Assembly: GCA_022798155.1 (NCBI GenBank)
Contig: JAAWLY010000059.1
Location: forward strand, 1-12,589
Length of the DNA stretch: 12,589 nucleotides
Direction of reading: 5' to 3'
Source: Lawsonibacter sp.
Lineage (GTDB): Bacteria; Bacillota; Clostridia; Oscillospirales; Oscillospiraceae
Part shown: one piece after another, positions 6,278 to 12,589 of the stretch
Numbering within the stretch: position 1 is the first letter of the stretch
How the letters are laid out: every line of letters starts with the position of its first letter
The notes under the pieces: model-generated
What the model was told of the DNA's origin: nothing
Databases searched by the model: none
What the model saw: only the letters and a program-made list of their open reading frames with translations
Position numbers and translations under genes: made by a program

Positions 6278-7537
6278 TCATTTCCCGTAATCCAGCCCGG
6301 ACAGATACCGCCGGGCCAGGTCGAAGGCGTGGCTGGCGGTCTGGGTGCGCAGCCGCTCCCGCATGGGGCGGTTGCCCAGGTGGAGAGCCCGGACGTGGGT
6401 GCCCTGGGGGGTGGAAATGGCCACAAACATGGTGCCCACCTCGTTGCCCCGGTCGTCTTTATCCGGACCGGCAACGCCGGTGGAGGACAGGGCGACATCG
6501 CAGCCCAGCACGCGCCGAGCCCCCTCGGCCATGGCGGCGGCCACCTCCTTGGAGACGGCGCCGAACTGGTCCAGCATGTCCTGGGGGACGCCCAGCACGC
6601 CCGCCTTGACCTGGTTGGTGTAGGACACGATGCCCCCTTTGAAGGCGGCGGAGGCCCCGGGGATGTCGGTGAGCCGCTTGGCAATGAGCCCGCCGGTGCA
6701 GCTCTCGGCGGTGCCCAGGGTGAGGCCTTTCTCCGTCAGGGCGTGGAGGACTACATACTCCAGGGAGGGCACGTCCACCCCGTAGACCTTGTCGCCAAAG
6801 AGCGCCTTTACCTGTTCCACCGTGGGCTGGAGCAGGGTCTGGGCCTCCTCGTCGGTGGCCGCCTTGGCGGTGACCCGCAGCTCACACTCCCCCTCCTTGG
6901 CGTAGGGGGCCAGGGTGGGGTTGGTCATGGCGTTCATCTGCTCCCGCAGCTGGGCCTCCATGGAGGACTCGCCGATGCCGAATAATTTAATGGTGTGGGA
7001 GGCGATGACCCCCTCAGACAGAGACAGCAGGTAGGGCTTGGCCCGGTAATGGAACATGGGCCGGCACTCGCTGGGGGGGCCGGGAAGCATGATGACGTGG
7101 ACCCCCTCCGCCCGGAAGGCGCAGCCCGGGGCGGTACCCCAGTCGTTTTCCAGGATGGTGCACCCCTCGGGGAGCATGGCCTGCTGAAGGTTGTTGTCGG
7201 TCATGGGCCGGCCGGTGCGCTGGAAGTAGGAGCGGATGCGCTGGGCCGAGCCCTCGTCAAAGACCAGCTTTTTGCCAAAGGCCTCGGCCAGCACATTTTT
7301 GGTCAGGTCGTCGCAGGTGGGACCCAGGCCGCCGGTGGTGATGATGATGTCGGCCCGGCTTTTGGCCAGGGCCACCGCCTCCCGAGCCCGCTGGGGGTTG
7401 TCCCCCACCACGGTGTGCCAAAAAACGTTGAGCCCCAGCTCGCTCAGCCCCTGGGAGAGCATCTGTGCGTCGGTGTTGGCGATGTTGCCCAGCAGCAGCT
7501 CAGTGCCCACAGAGAGGATTTCTACAGTATGAGACAT
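6278..7537 (-). CDS. cinA: CinA: competence/damage-inducible protein, nicotinamide-nucleotide amidase family
   Basis: Two-domain cytoplasmic protein of 419 residues, the usual CinA length. The N-terminal MoCF-like domain (about 4-170) carries VGTELLLGNIANTDA, TGGLGPTCDDLTK (68-80) and LPGPPSE (151-157), linked in this family to ADP-ribose pyrophosphatase activity. The C-terminal domain (about 255-415) is the NMN amidase, which turns nicotinamide mononucleotide into nicotinate mononucleotide in NAD recycling. It has the TAESCTGG motif with the nucleophile serine at 279, then GGIVSYTN and SSTGVAGPD. All expected key motifs are present. The ATG at 7537 is preceded by GGAGGT at 7 bases. In many Firmicutes cinA sits beside recA; here it is followed by a MATE exporter instead. 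Transcription probably starts at the extended -10 near 7583-7591. Confidence 0.96.
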   Translation of the reverse strand: MSHTVEILSVGTELLLGNIANTDAQMLSQGLSELGLNVFWHTVVGDNPQRAREAVALAKSRADIIITTGGLGPTCDDLTKNVLAEAFGKKLVFDEGSAQRIRSYFQRTGRPMTDNNLQQAMLPEGCTILENDWGTAPGCAFRAEGVHVIMLPGPPSECRPMFHYRAKPYLLSLSEGVIASHTIKLFGIGESSMEAQLREQMNAMTNPTLAPYAKEGECELRVTAKAATDEEAQTLLQPTVEQVKALFGDKVYGVDVPSLEYVVLHALTEKGLTLGTAESCTGGLIAKRLTDIPGASAAFKGGIVSYTNQVKAGVLGVPQDMLDQFGAVSKEVAAAMAEGARRVLGCDVALSSTGVAGPDKDDRGNEVGTMFVAISTPQGTHVRALHLGNRPMRERLRTQTASHAFDLARRYLSGLDYGK

Positions 7538-7582
7538 GGAAAAGACCTCCAGATTACAGCGAAATGTTTAGGATAATAAAAT

Positions 7583-7591
7583 ATTATAGCA
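7583..7591 (-). promoter_or_regulatory. Extended -10 promoter element of cinA
   Basis: On the minus strand TGCTATAAT (7591-7583) is a perfect extended -10 (TGnTATAAT). No good -35 is visible at 16-18 bases, which extended -10 promoters can tolerate. The start would be near 7576, about 38 bases before the cinA ATG. Confidence 0.55.
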
Positions 7592-7850
7592 TATAGAAAA
7601 GAAAAGGGGTAGCCATTTTCCAATAAGAGGAATGATTTTTGTATAATTTTTCTACTCTTTGGCTGATGTGAGGGAACAAGGGAGAGGGGAACGCAGTTTT
7701 TCCACCAATCCAGGCCGGTTTGCTTCGGCACTTTGCCTAAAAAAAGTGAGGAAAAAAGCTGTAAATCTAAAAAACGAACAAAAAACCAGCTGAATCGTAG
7801 ATAATTCAATATTTTTGTGAACTTTCTGCAATATTTCGACCATTTTACAG

Positions 7851-7879
7851 TTGAAATTTTTCCTGGATTGGACTACAAT
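7851..7879 (+). promoter_or_regulatory. Promoter of the trmL-glycolysis operon
   Basis: TTGAAA (7851-7856), a 17-base spacer and TACAAT (7874-7879), each box one mismatch from consensus. Transcription would start near 7886, about 24 bases before the GTG start of trmL. This placement rules out translation from the upstream in-frame ATG at 7817. It is the only good promoter I see for the run of genes through eno. Confidence 0.75.
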
Positions 7880-7894
7880 AAGACCCGCAAGAGC

Positions 7895-7901
7895 GAGGAG
7901 G
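7895..7901 (+). promoter_or_regulatory. Ribosome binding site that fixes the GTG start of trmL
   Basis: GAGGAGG followed after 8 bases by GTG at 7910. Translation from there begins MLNIVLVEPEIPQNTGNIAR, exactly where TrmL proteins begin. Confidence 0.8.
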
Positions 7902-7909
7902 GGCCCAAC

Positions 7910-8407
7910 GTGCTGAATATCGTACTGGTCGAGCCGGAGATTCCCCAGAACACCGGCAATATCGCCCGCACCTGCGCCGCCACCCGCAGCCGTCTCCACC
8001 TGGTAAAGCCCCTGGGCTTCGACATCAGCGAGAGGGCGGTGCGCCGGGCGGGGCTGGACTACTGGCATATGGTAGACCTGCGCGTCTATGACAGCCTGGA
8101 CCACTTCTTCGCCGTCAACCCCAATCCAGACCTGTGGATGGCCACCACCAAGGCCCCCCGCGACTACACAAAAGCGCAGTTCCGGGATGGGTGCTGGCTG
8201 ATGTTCGGCAAGGAGACCGCCGGACTGCCAAGTGGCCTGCGGGAGCGATGGCGGGACCGCTGCCTCCACATCCCCATGCGGTCCGATGCCAGGAGCCTGA
8301 ACCTGGCCAATTCAGTGGCTGTGATGGCCTACGAGGCTCTGCGGCAGCTGGACTTTCCCGGCCTGTCCGGAACGGGCGAGATGGCGGAAACGATCGTGAC
8401 CCCCTGA
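7910..8407 (+). CDS. trmL: tRNA (cytidine/uridine-2'-O-)-methyltransferase TrmL
   Basis: SPOUT-class enzyme that 2'-O-methylates the wobble base 34 of certain leucine tRNAs using S-adenosylmethionine. It has 165 residues against about 157 in Escherichia coli TrmL (YibK). The three SPOUT motifs are clear: EIPQNTGNIARTCAAT (10-25, with the catalytic-region arginine R20), LMFGKETAGLP (97-107) and IPMRSDARSLNLANSVAVMAYEALRQ in two parts (121-146), which form the trefoil knot that binds the cofactor. RAGLDYW (46-52) is also typical. The GTG start is supported by the ribosome site, the upstream promoter and alignment to known N-termini; the ATG at 7817 would add 31 unrelated residues from upstream of the promoter's start. 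The gene leads the glycolytic cluster, with pgk starting 37 bases after its stop and no terminator between them. Confidence 0.95.
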   Translation: MLNIVLVEPEIPQNTGNIARTCAATRSRLHLVKPLGFDISERAVRRAGLDYWHMVDLRVYDSLDHFFAVNPNPDLWMATTKAPRDYTKAQFRDGCWLMFGKETAGLPSGLRERWRDRCLHIPMRSDARSLNLANSVAVMAYEALRQLDFPGLSGTGEMAETIVTP

Positions 8408-8444
8408 ATTTTGTCACCTTTACGAAAAGAAAGGAGTCAAGAAG

Positions 8445-9725
8445 ATGAATTATAACAAAAAAACGGTGAAAGACATCGACGTTAAGGGCAAAAAGGTGTT
8501 GCTGCGCTGTGACTTCAACGTGCCCATGGCCAAGGACGGCAGCGGCGTGATTACCGACGACAAGCGCATCCGGGCTGCTCTGCCCACTATCCAGTATCTG
8601 CTGGACCAAGGCGCGGCCGTGATTGCCTGCTCCCACATGGGCAAGCCGGTGGCCAGCTTTGACAAGTGGGTGAAGAAGCAGACCGAGAAAGGCAAGGACC
8701 CCGCCTCCCTCACCGAGGAGAAGTGGAAGAAGTCCCTGGCTGAGCTGCGCATGGAGCCGGTGGCGGCCCGCCTGGGAGAGCTGCTGGGCAAGCCGGTGAT
8801 CCTGGCTGATGATGTTGTCGGCCCCGACGCCCAGGCCAAGGCTGCCGCCCTGAAGAGCGGCGAGATCCTGCTGCTCCAGAACACCCGCTTTGAGAAGGGC
8901 GAGACCAAGAACGACCCTGAGTTTGCCAAAGAGCTGGCCGCCCTGACCGGGGCTGACGGCGTGTATGTGTCCGACGCCTTCGGCGCGGTCCACCGCGCCC
9001 ACGCCTCCACCGCCGGCGTGGCGGAGTACCTGCCCGCCGTCTCCGGTTTCCTGATTCAGAAGGAGCTGGACTTCATCGGCGGCGCGCTGGCCAACCCCAA
9101 ACGGCCCCTGGTGGCCATTTTGGGCGGAAGCAAGGTGAGCTCCAAGATCGGCGTTATCAACAATCTGCTGGAAATTGCCAACACCATCATCATCGGCGGC
9201 GGCATGGCCTATACCTTCTCCGCCGCCCAGGGCGGCAAGGTGGGCGACTCCCTGCTGGAGGCCGACTGGAAGGACTACTCCCTGGAGATGATCCAGAAGG
9301 CCAAGGACAAGGGCGTGAAGCTCCTCCTGCCTGTGGACACCGTCATCGCCGACAAGTTTGCCCCCGATGCCGACAGCAAAGTGGTGGCCTCCGGCGAGAT
9401 TCCCGACGGCTGGCAGGGCCTGGATATCGGCCCCGAGACGGTGAAGCTGTACTGCGAGGCTGTGGCCGACGCGGGCACCGTCATCTGGAACGGCCCCATG
9501 GGCGTGTTTGAATTTGACAAGTTCGCCGTGGGCACCAAGGCAGTGGCCGAGGCCCTGAGCAAGACCAACGCCATTACCATCATCGGCGGCGGCGACTCCG
9601 CGGCCGCTGTGCAGCAGCTGGGCTACGCCGACAAGATGACCCATATCTCCACCGGCGGCGGCGCCTCCCTGGAATTTATGGAGGGCAAAGAGCTGCCCGG
9701 CGTGGCCTGCCTGCTGGATGCCTGA
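8445..9725 (+). CDS. pgk: Phosphoglycerate kinase, with an insertion near the substrate loop
   Basis: Glycolytic enzyme that transfers phosphate from 1,3-bisphosphoglycerate to ADP, making ATP and 3-phosphoglycerate. It has 426 residues, longer than the usual 390-400. Motifs: RCDFNVPM (21-28) for substrate binding, SHMGKP (63-68, usually SHLGRP), NTRFEKGETKNDPE, SDAFGAVHRAHAS (176-188), GGSKVSSKIGVI (227-238), IIGGGMAYTF, the nucleotide site GTVIWNGPMGVFE (344-356) and IIGGGDSAAAV plus HISTGGGASLEFMEGK (400-415). Compared from memory with the Bacillus enzyme, about 25 extra residues lie between SHMGKP and LRMEPVAARL (residues about 69-100), a lysine-rich tryptophan-containing stretch (SFDKWVKKQTEKGKD, EEKWKKS). 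The start has AAAGGAG 9-10 bases upstream. All catalytic elements look intact, so it should be active. It is cotranscribed with trmL upstream and tpiA downstream, without a gap (GAPDH) gene in front. Confidence 0.97.
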   Translation: MNYNKKTVKDIDVKGKKVLLRCDFNVPMAKDGSGVITDDKRIRAALPTIQYLLDQGAAVIACSHMGKPVASFDKWVKKQTEKGKDPASLTEEKWKKSLAELRMEPVAARLGELLGKPVILADDVVGPDAQAKAAALKSGEILLLQNTRFEKGETKNDPEFAKELAALTGADGVYVSDAFGAVHRAHASTAGVAEYLPAVSGFLIQKELDFIGGALANPKRPLVAILGGSKVSSKIGVINNLLEIANTIIIGGGMAYTFSAAQGGKVGDSLLEADWKDYSLEMIQKAKDKGVKLLLPVDTVIADKFAPDADSKVVASGEIPDGWQGLDIGPETVKLYCEAVADAGTVIWNGPMGVFEFDKFAVGTKAVAEALSKTNAITIIGGGDSAAAVQQLGYADKMTHISTGGGASLEFMEGKELPGVACLLDA

Positions 9726-9738
9726 TTTTCACGGATCC

Positions 9739-9766
9739 ATGGGGCGCTGCGCTAGGCGAGCCCCAT
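9739..9766 (+). other. Small intercistronic hairpin between pgk and tpiA
   Basis: ATGGGGC (9739-9745) and GCCCCAT (9760-9766) can form a 7-bp stem around a 14-base loop. No T-tract follows, so it is unlikely to terminate transcription. Position in a short intercistronic gap suggests an RNA-stability or processing role, which is inference. Confidence 0.4.
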
Positions 9767-9795
9767 CTAAGAATATACGATAGGAGAGATTTACT

Positions 9796-10569
9796 ATGAA
9801 TCGCCGCTACCGCAAAACTATTATCGCTGGAAACTGGAAGATGAACAACACCCTGTCCCAGACCAAGGCTTTCGCCGAGGAGATCAAGCCCATCATGCCC
9901 AAGGGCAAGTGGTGCAATGTGGTGCTGTGCGTCCCCGCTGTGAATATTCAGGCCGCCGTCCGTCTGTTTAAGGACTGCCACATTGCCATCGGCGCGGAAA
10001 CCTGTCACGAGCTGGACCACGGCGCCTACACCGGCGAGATCACCGCCGCCATGATCAAGGAGGCCGGCGCCAAGTACGTTATCATCGGCCACTCCGAGCG
10101 CCGGCAGTACTACAACGAGACCGACTTTACCGTGAACAAGAAGGTCCACGCCGCCATTGAGGCCGGTCTGATCCCCATCATCTGCGTGGGCGAGAGCCTG
10201 GAACAGCGGGAGCTGGGGGTCACCATGGAGCTCATCGCCTACCAGGTGAAGTGCGCCCTGGCCAACGTAGCCCCTGAGAAGGTGCGCCACATCGTCATCG
10301 CCTACGAGCCCCTGTGGGCCATCGGTACCGGCAAAACCGCCACCGCCGAGCAGGCCGGCGAGGTCTGCCAGGCCATCCGCACCGTCATCCGCAAGGAGTA
10401 CGGCGCCCATGTGGCCCGCTCTGTCACCATCCAGTACGGCGGCTCCATGAACGCCAAGAACGCCCAGGAGCTGTTGGCCCAGCCCGACGTGGACGGCGGC
10501 CTCATCGGCGGCGCCGCCCTGAAGCCCGCTGATTTCGTCAAGATCATCGAGGCAGCCAATCAGGAGTAA
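9796..10569 (+). CDS. tpiA: Triosephosphate isomerase
   Basis: Interconverts dihydroxyacetone phosphate and glyceraldehyde 3-phosphate. It has 257 residues, a normal length for a TIM barrel. Catalytic residues are all present: N13 and K15 in AGNWKMN, H99 in IIGHSERR (97-103) and the base E171 in YEPLWAIGTGKTA (170-182, which includes the mobile loop 6). The phosphate-binding QYGGSMNAKN (213-222) and GLIGGAAL (235-242) are also present. One oddity is that the loop-3 region reads GAETCHELDHGAYTGE where most homologues have GAQN or GAEN, so the usual Asn is Thr. The start has TAGGAGAG 7 bases upstream. It lies 70 bases after pgk; the following 119-base gap to gpmI holds a palindromic repeat. Confidence 0.97.
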   Translation: MNRRYRKTIIAGNWKMNNTLSQTKAFAEEIKPIMPKGKWCNVVLCVPAVNIQAAVRLFKDCHIAIGAETCHELDHGAYTGEITAAMIKEAGAKYVIIGHSERRQYYNETDFTVNKKVHAAIEAGLIPIICVGESLEQRELGVTMELIAYQVKCALANVAPEKVRHIVIAYEPLWAIGTGKTATAEQAGEVCQAIRTVIRKEYGAHVARSVTIQYGGSMNAKNAQELLAQPDVDGGLIGGAALKPADFVKIIEAANQE

Positions 10570-10594
10570 TCTGCCGGATACGCCCGCACCCCTC

Positions 10595-10644
10595 TGTAGG
10601 GACGCATAGTATGCGTCCGCGGGCGGCCAAAGGCCGCCCCTACA
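10595..10644. repeat. Dispersed GC-rich palindromic repeat, copy 2 (two-hairpin form)
   Basis: A 50-base element bounded by TGTAGGG (10595-10601) and CCCTACA (10638-10644). Inside are two hairpins: GACGCATA/TATGCGTC (10601-10617) and GGGCGGCC-AAA-GGCCGCCC (10621-10639). The second hairpin and right boundary are shared with the element at 6248-6275, which lacks the first hairpin. It lies between tpiA and gpmI. No open frame or transposase is visible, so it would be a non-autonomous or REP-like element. Confidence 0.75.
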
Positions 10645-10688
10645 AAGGCGTGGAGTGGAATCGGTGTAAATAAGGAAAGGTTTGTTTT

Positions 10689-12203
10689 ATGAAAACACCT
10701 ACTACTTTAATCATCATGGACGGGTTTGGCATGGAGGGCCCCTCCGCGGGCAACGCGGTAATCAACGCCCCCACCCCCAACCTAGACCGCATTTTCGCCC
10801 AGTCGCCGGGCAGCAAGCTGTCCGCCTCCGGGCTGGACGTGGGCCTGCCCGACGGCCAGATGGGCAACAGCGAGGTGGGCCACACCAACATCGGCGCGGG
10901 CCGGGTGGTCTTTCAGGACCTGCCCCACATCAGCCGGGACATTGAGACCGGGGTCTTCTTTGAAAACCCCGCCTATCTGGAGGCCATGGACAACTGCCGG
11001 GAGTGGGGCTCCGCCCTTCATCTTATGGGTCTGCTGTCCGACGGCGGTGTCCACAGTCACATCACCCACCTGTTCGCCCTGCTGAAGATGGCCCAGGACC
11101 AGGGACTGAAGAAGGTCTATGTCCACTGCTTCCTGGACGGCCGCGACGTCCCCCCCTCCTCCGGCAAGGGCTATGTGGAGCAGCTCCGGGCCAAAATGCA
11201 GCAGCTGGGTATCGGCCAGATTGCCACTATTATGGGCCGGTACTACGCCATGGACCGTGACAAGCGCTGGGACCGCCTCCAGAAGGCCTACGACGCCATT
11301 GTCTGCGGCCAGGCCCCCTTTGCGGCTGACGGAGCCGAAGCCGTCCAGGCCTCCTACGACGCTGGGGTCACTGACGAGTTCATGGTCCCCGTGGTGTGCG
11401 CCAAGGACGCCCAGCTCCGGGACAACGACTCGGTGATCTTCTTCAACTTCCGCCCCGACCGGGCCCGGGAGATTACCCGCACTCTGGTGGACGAGGACTT
11501 CACCGACATTGAGCGCAAGACCGGCTTTATCCCAGTGGACTTTGTCTGCACCACCGAGTACGACGCCACCATGCCCAACGTGTCGGTGGCCTATCCCCGG
11601 CAGAAGCTGACCAACATCTTTGGGGAGTACATCTCCAACCTGGGACTGACCCAGCTGCGTATTGCCGAGACGGAGAAGTATGCTCATGTGACCTTCTTCT
11701 TCAACGGCGGTGTGGAGAAGGTCTTCCCGGGGGAGGACCGGTGCCTTATCAACTCCCCTAAGGTGGCCACCTACGACCTCCAGCCCGAGATGTCCGCCTA
11801 TGAGGTCACCGAGGAGGCCGTCAAGCGCATCCTCAGCGGCAGCTATGACGTGATCATCCTCAACTTCGCCAACTGCGACATGGTGGGCCATACCGGCGTG
11901 TACGAGGCCGCCTGCAAGGCGGTGTCCACCGTGGACGAGTGCGTGGGCAAGGTGGTGGACGCCACCTCCAAGATGGGGGGCGTGTCGCTGATCACCGCCG
12001 ACCACGGCAACGCCGAGCGGATGGTGGACACCGACGGCTCCCCCTTCACCGCCCACACCACCAACCTGGTGCCCTTCTATATCGTGGGGGCCAACGTCAA
12101 GCTGCGGGACGGCCGCCTGTGCGACATCGCCCCCACCATGCTGGACCTGATGGGTCTGGAAAAGCCTGCCGAGATGGACGGTCAGACCCTCATCGTTCCG
12201 TAA
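10689..12203 (+). CDS. gpmI: 2,3-bisphosphoglycerate-independent phosphoglycerate mutase
   Basis: Converts 3-phosphoglycerate to 2-phosphoglycerate through a phosphoserine intermediate, using two Mn2+ ions. It has 504 residues, the usual length. It belongs to the alkaline phosphatase superfamily. Metal and catalytic residues are seen in order: D11 in IIMDGFG, the nucleophile S61 in GQMGNSEVGHTNIGAGR (56-72), H122 in LSDGGVHSH, LDGRDVPPSSG (149-159), FNFRPDRAREIT (252-263), RIAETEKYAHVTFFFNGG (324-341), D397 and H401 in NCDMVGHTG, D438 and H439 in ADHGNAERM, and H456 in AHTTN. No key residue is missing. The ATG at 10689 has an AAGGAAAGG stretch about 8 bases upstream. It is the fourth gene of the operon; eno follows after 74 bases with a weak hairpin between them. 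Confidence 0.98.
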   Translation: MKTPTTLIIMDGFGMEGPSAGNAVINAPTPNLDRIFAQSPGSKLSASGLDVGLPDGQMGNSEVGHTNIGAGRVVFQDLPHISRDIETGVFFENPAYLEAMDNCREWGSALHLMGLLSDGGVHSHITHLFALLKMAQDQGLKKVYVHCFLDGRDVPPSSGKGYVEQLRAKMQQLGIGQIATIMGRYYAMDRDKRWDRLQKAYDAIVCGQAPFAADGAEAVQASYDAGVTDEFMVPVVCAKDAQLRDNDSVIFFNFRPDRAREITRTLVDEDFTDIERKTGFIPVDFVCTTEYDATMPNVSVAYPRQKLTNIFGEYISNLGLTQLRIAETEKYAHVTFFFNGGVEKVFPGEDRCLINSPKVATYDLQPEMSAYEVTEEAVKRILSGSYDVIILNFANCDMVGHTGVYEAACKAVSTVDECVGKVVDATSKMGGVSLITADHGNAERMVDTDGSPFTAHTTNLVPFYIVGANVKLRDGRLCDIAPTMLDLMGLEKPAEMDGQTLIVP

Positions 12204-12215
12204 CACAGTGCCCCC

Positions 12216-12234
12216 GGCGGGGCGTCCCGCCTTT
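12216..12234 (+). terminator. Weak hairpin between gpmI and eno (possible attenuator)
   Basis: GGCGGG, loop GCGT, then CCCGCC and TTT. The 6-bp GC stem with only three T residues suggests partial termination at most, which could set the level of eno transcript relative to the upstream genes. I see no convincing promoter in the remaining bases before eno. Confidence 0.4.
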
Positions 12235-12277
12235 ACAATTGATGATCCTATGACAATTTGAAAGGAGATCGAACACC

Positions 12278-12589
12278 ATGAAGCAGATGCTCGAAATTGT
12301 TGACGTAATCGGACGCGAGATCCTGGACTCCCGCGGCAATCCCACCGTTGAGGTAGAGGTCTATCTGGAGGACGGCACCATGGGCCGCGCCGCCGTGCCC
12401 TCCGGCGCTTCCACTGGCATCTATGAGGCCTGCGAGCTGCGCGACGGCGACAAGGGCCGTTATCTGGGCAAAGGCGTGGAGACCGCGGTGAAGAACGTGA
12501 ACACCGAGATCGCCGAGTGCCTGATCGGCATGAACGTGCTGGACCAGACCGCCATCGACAAGGCCATGATCGAGCTGGACGGCAAGCCC
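12278..12589 (+). CDS. eno: Enolase (partial, 3' end outside window)
   Basis: Dehydrates 2-phosphoglycerate to phosphoenolpyruvate. The first 104 codons are present, about a quarter of the usual 420-430. The N-terminal domain is unmistakable: IVDVIGREILDSRGNPTVEVEV (split about 7-28), AAVPSGASTGIYEACELRDGD (38-58), which includes the mobile substrate loop SGAST at 42-46, and then GKGVETAVKNVN. The usual Glu of the GxxEA segment is kept as YEA. The ATG at 12278 follows AAAGGAG by 10 bases. It is the last visible gene of the trmL-pgk-tpiA-gpmI-eno run and is likely fed by the promoter upstream of trmL. Confidence 0.97.
   Translation, partial: MKQMLEIVDVIGREILDSRGNPTVEVEVYLEDGTMGRAAVPSGASTGIYEACELRDGDKGRYLGKGVETAVKNVNTEIAECLIGMNVLDQTAIDKAMIELDGKP

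Larger units (their letters stand above)
7538..7909. other. AT-rich divergent intergenic region between cinA and trmL
   Basis: 372 bases without a convincing gene. It is far more AT-rich than the flanking coding sequence, especially 7555-7660 and 7735-7880. It holds the cinA extended -10 promoter on the left and the trmL promoter on the right. The middle (about 7660-7750) is more GC-balanced, and I recognise nothing in it beyond a short hairpin (GGCActttgcc region, 7728-7738) too small to name. A minus-strand frame of 95 codons at 7522-7809 runs into cinA, lacks a clear ribosome site and has low-complexity composition, so I do not call it. Confidence 0.6.

Noticed and set aside
7522..7809. 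95-codon minus-strand frame in the cinA-trmL gap
   Set aside because: It overlaps the cinA promoter and start in another frame, has no ribosome site, and is Phe/Leu/Ser-rich as expected from translated AT-rich intergenic DNA.
7817..7909. Upstream ATG start for trmL at 7817
   Set aside because: It lies before the TTGAAA/TACAAT promoter, and the added residues match no TrmL N-terminus; GTG at 7910 has a proper ribosome site.
8115..9644. 509-codon open frame on the minus strand opposite trmL and pgk
   Set aside because: Antisense shadow of pgk with low-complexity Gly/His/Leu/Val composition and no recognisable domain.
10782..12206. 474-codon open frame on the minus strand opposite gpmI
   Set aside because: Antisense shadow with Val/Gly/His-rich low-complexity sequence; gpmI has every catalytic motif on the plus strand.

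Overview
The window looks like chromosome of a high-GC Clostridia member, most likely an Oscillospiraceae-type gut anaerobe (Flavonifractor / Lawsonibacter / Oscillibacter neighbourhood). This rests on GC-rich coding sequence, strong AGGAGG-type ribosome sites, LplB/LplC-type sugar permeases, a clostridial glycolytic cluster and GC-rich 'TGTAGGG...CCCTACA' palindromes between genes. The species assignment is inference; no rRNA is present.

Left part (1-1864): two genes on the minus strand encode the permease pair of a CUT1-type carbohydrate ABC importer. The second gene (LplC-like) runs off the left edge. The first (LplB-like) is broken by an apparent one-base deletion near 1250-1252. A short AT-rich divergent control region follows (1600-1864). 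It holds a promoter facing each way and three TGAAACGTTTCA-like palindromes, next to a LacI-family regulator, so the regulator probably controls both itself and the importer.

Centre-left (1865-4826, plus strand): the LacI regulator is followed 4 bases later by three tightly packed genes of unknown function: a single-pass membrane protein, a lipoprotein and a six-helix DUF624/YesL-like membrane protein. The unit ends in a perfect 19-bp hairpin terminator shared with the convergent gene on the other side.

Centre (4825-7909): cinA and then a MATE-family exporter (TTG start) lie on the minus strand, probably as one transcription unit read from an extended -10 promoter near 7583-7591. A 372-base AT-rich divergent gap separates cinA from the next operon.

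Right part (7910-12589, plus strand): a near-consensus promoter drives trmL (GTG start). It is followed by the lower glycolysis genes pgk, tpiA, gpmI and eno (cut by the right edge), without the usual gap gene in front. Together these enzymes take 1,3-bisphosphoglycerate to phosphoenolpyruvate and interconvert the triose phosphates. The phosphoglycerate kinase carries an insertion of about 25 residues beside its substrate loop. Most of the window is ordinary core metabolism. The points most worth a second look are the frameshifted permease with its operator cluster, the uncharacterised LacI-linked membrane/lipoprotein trio, the paired palindromic repeats and the Pgk insertion.
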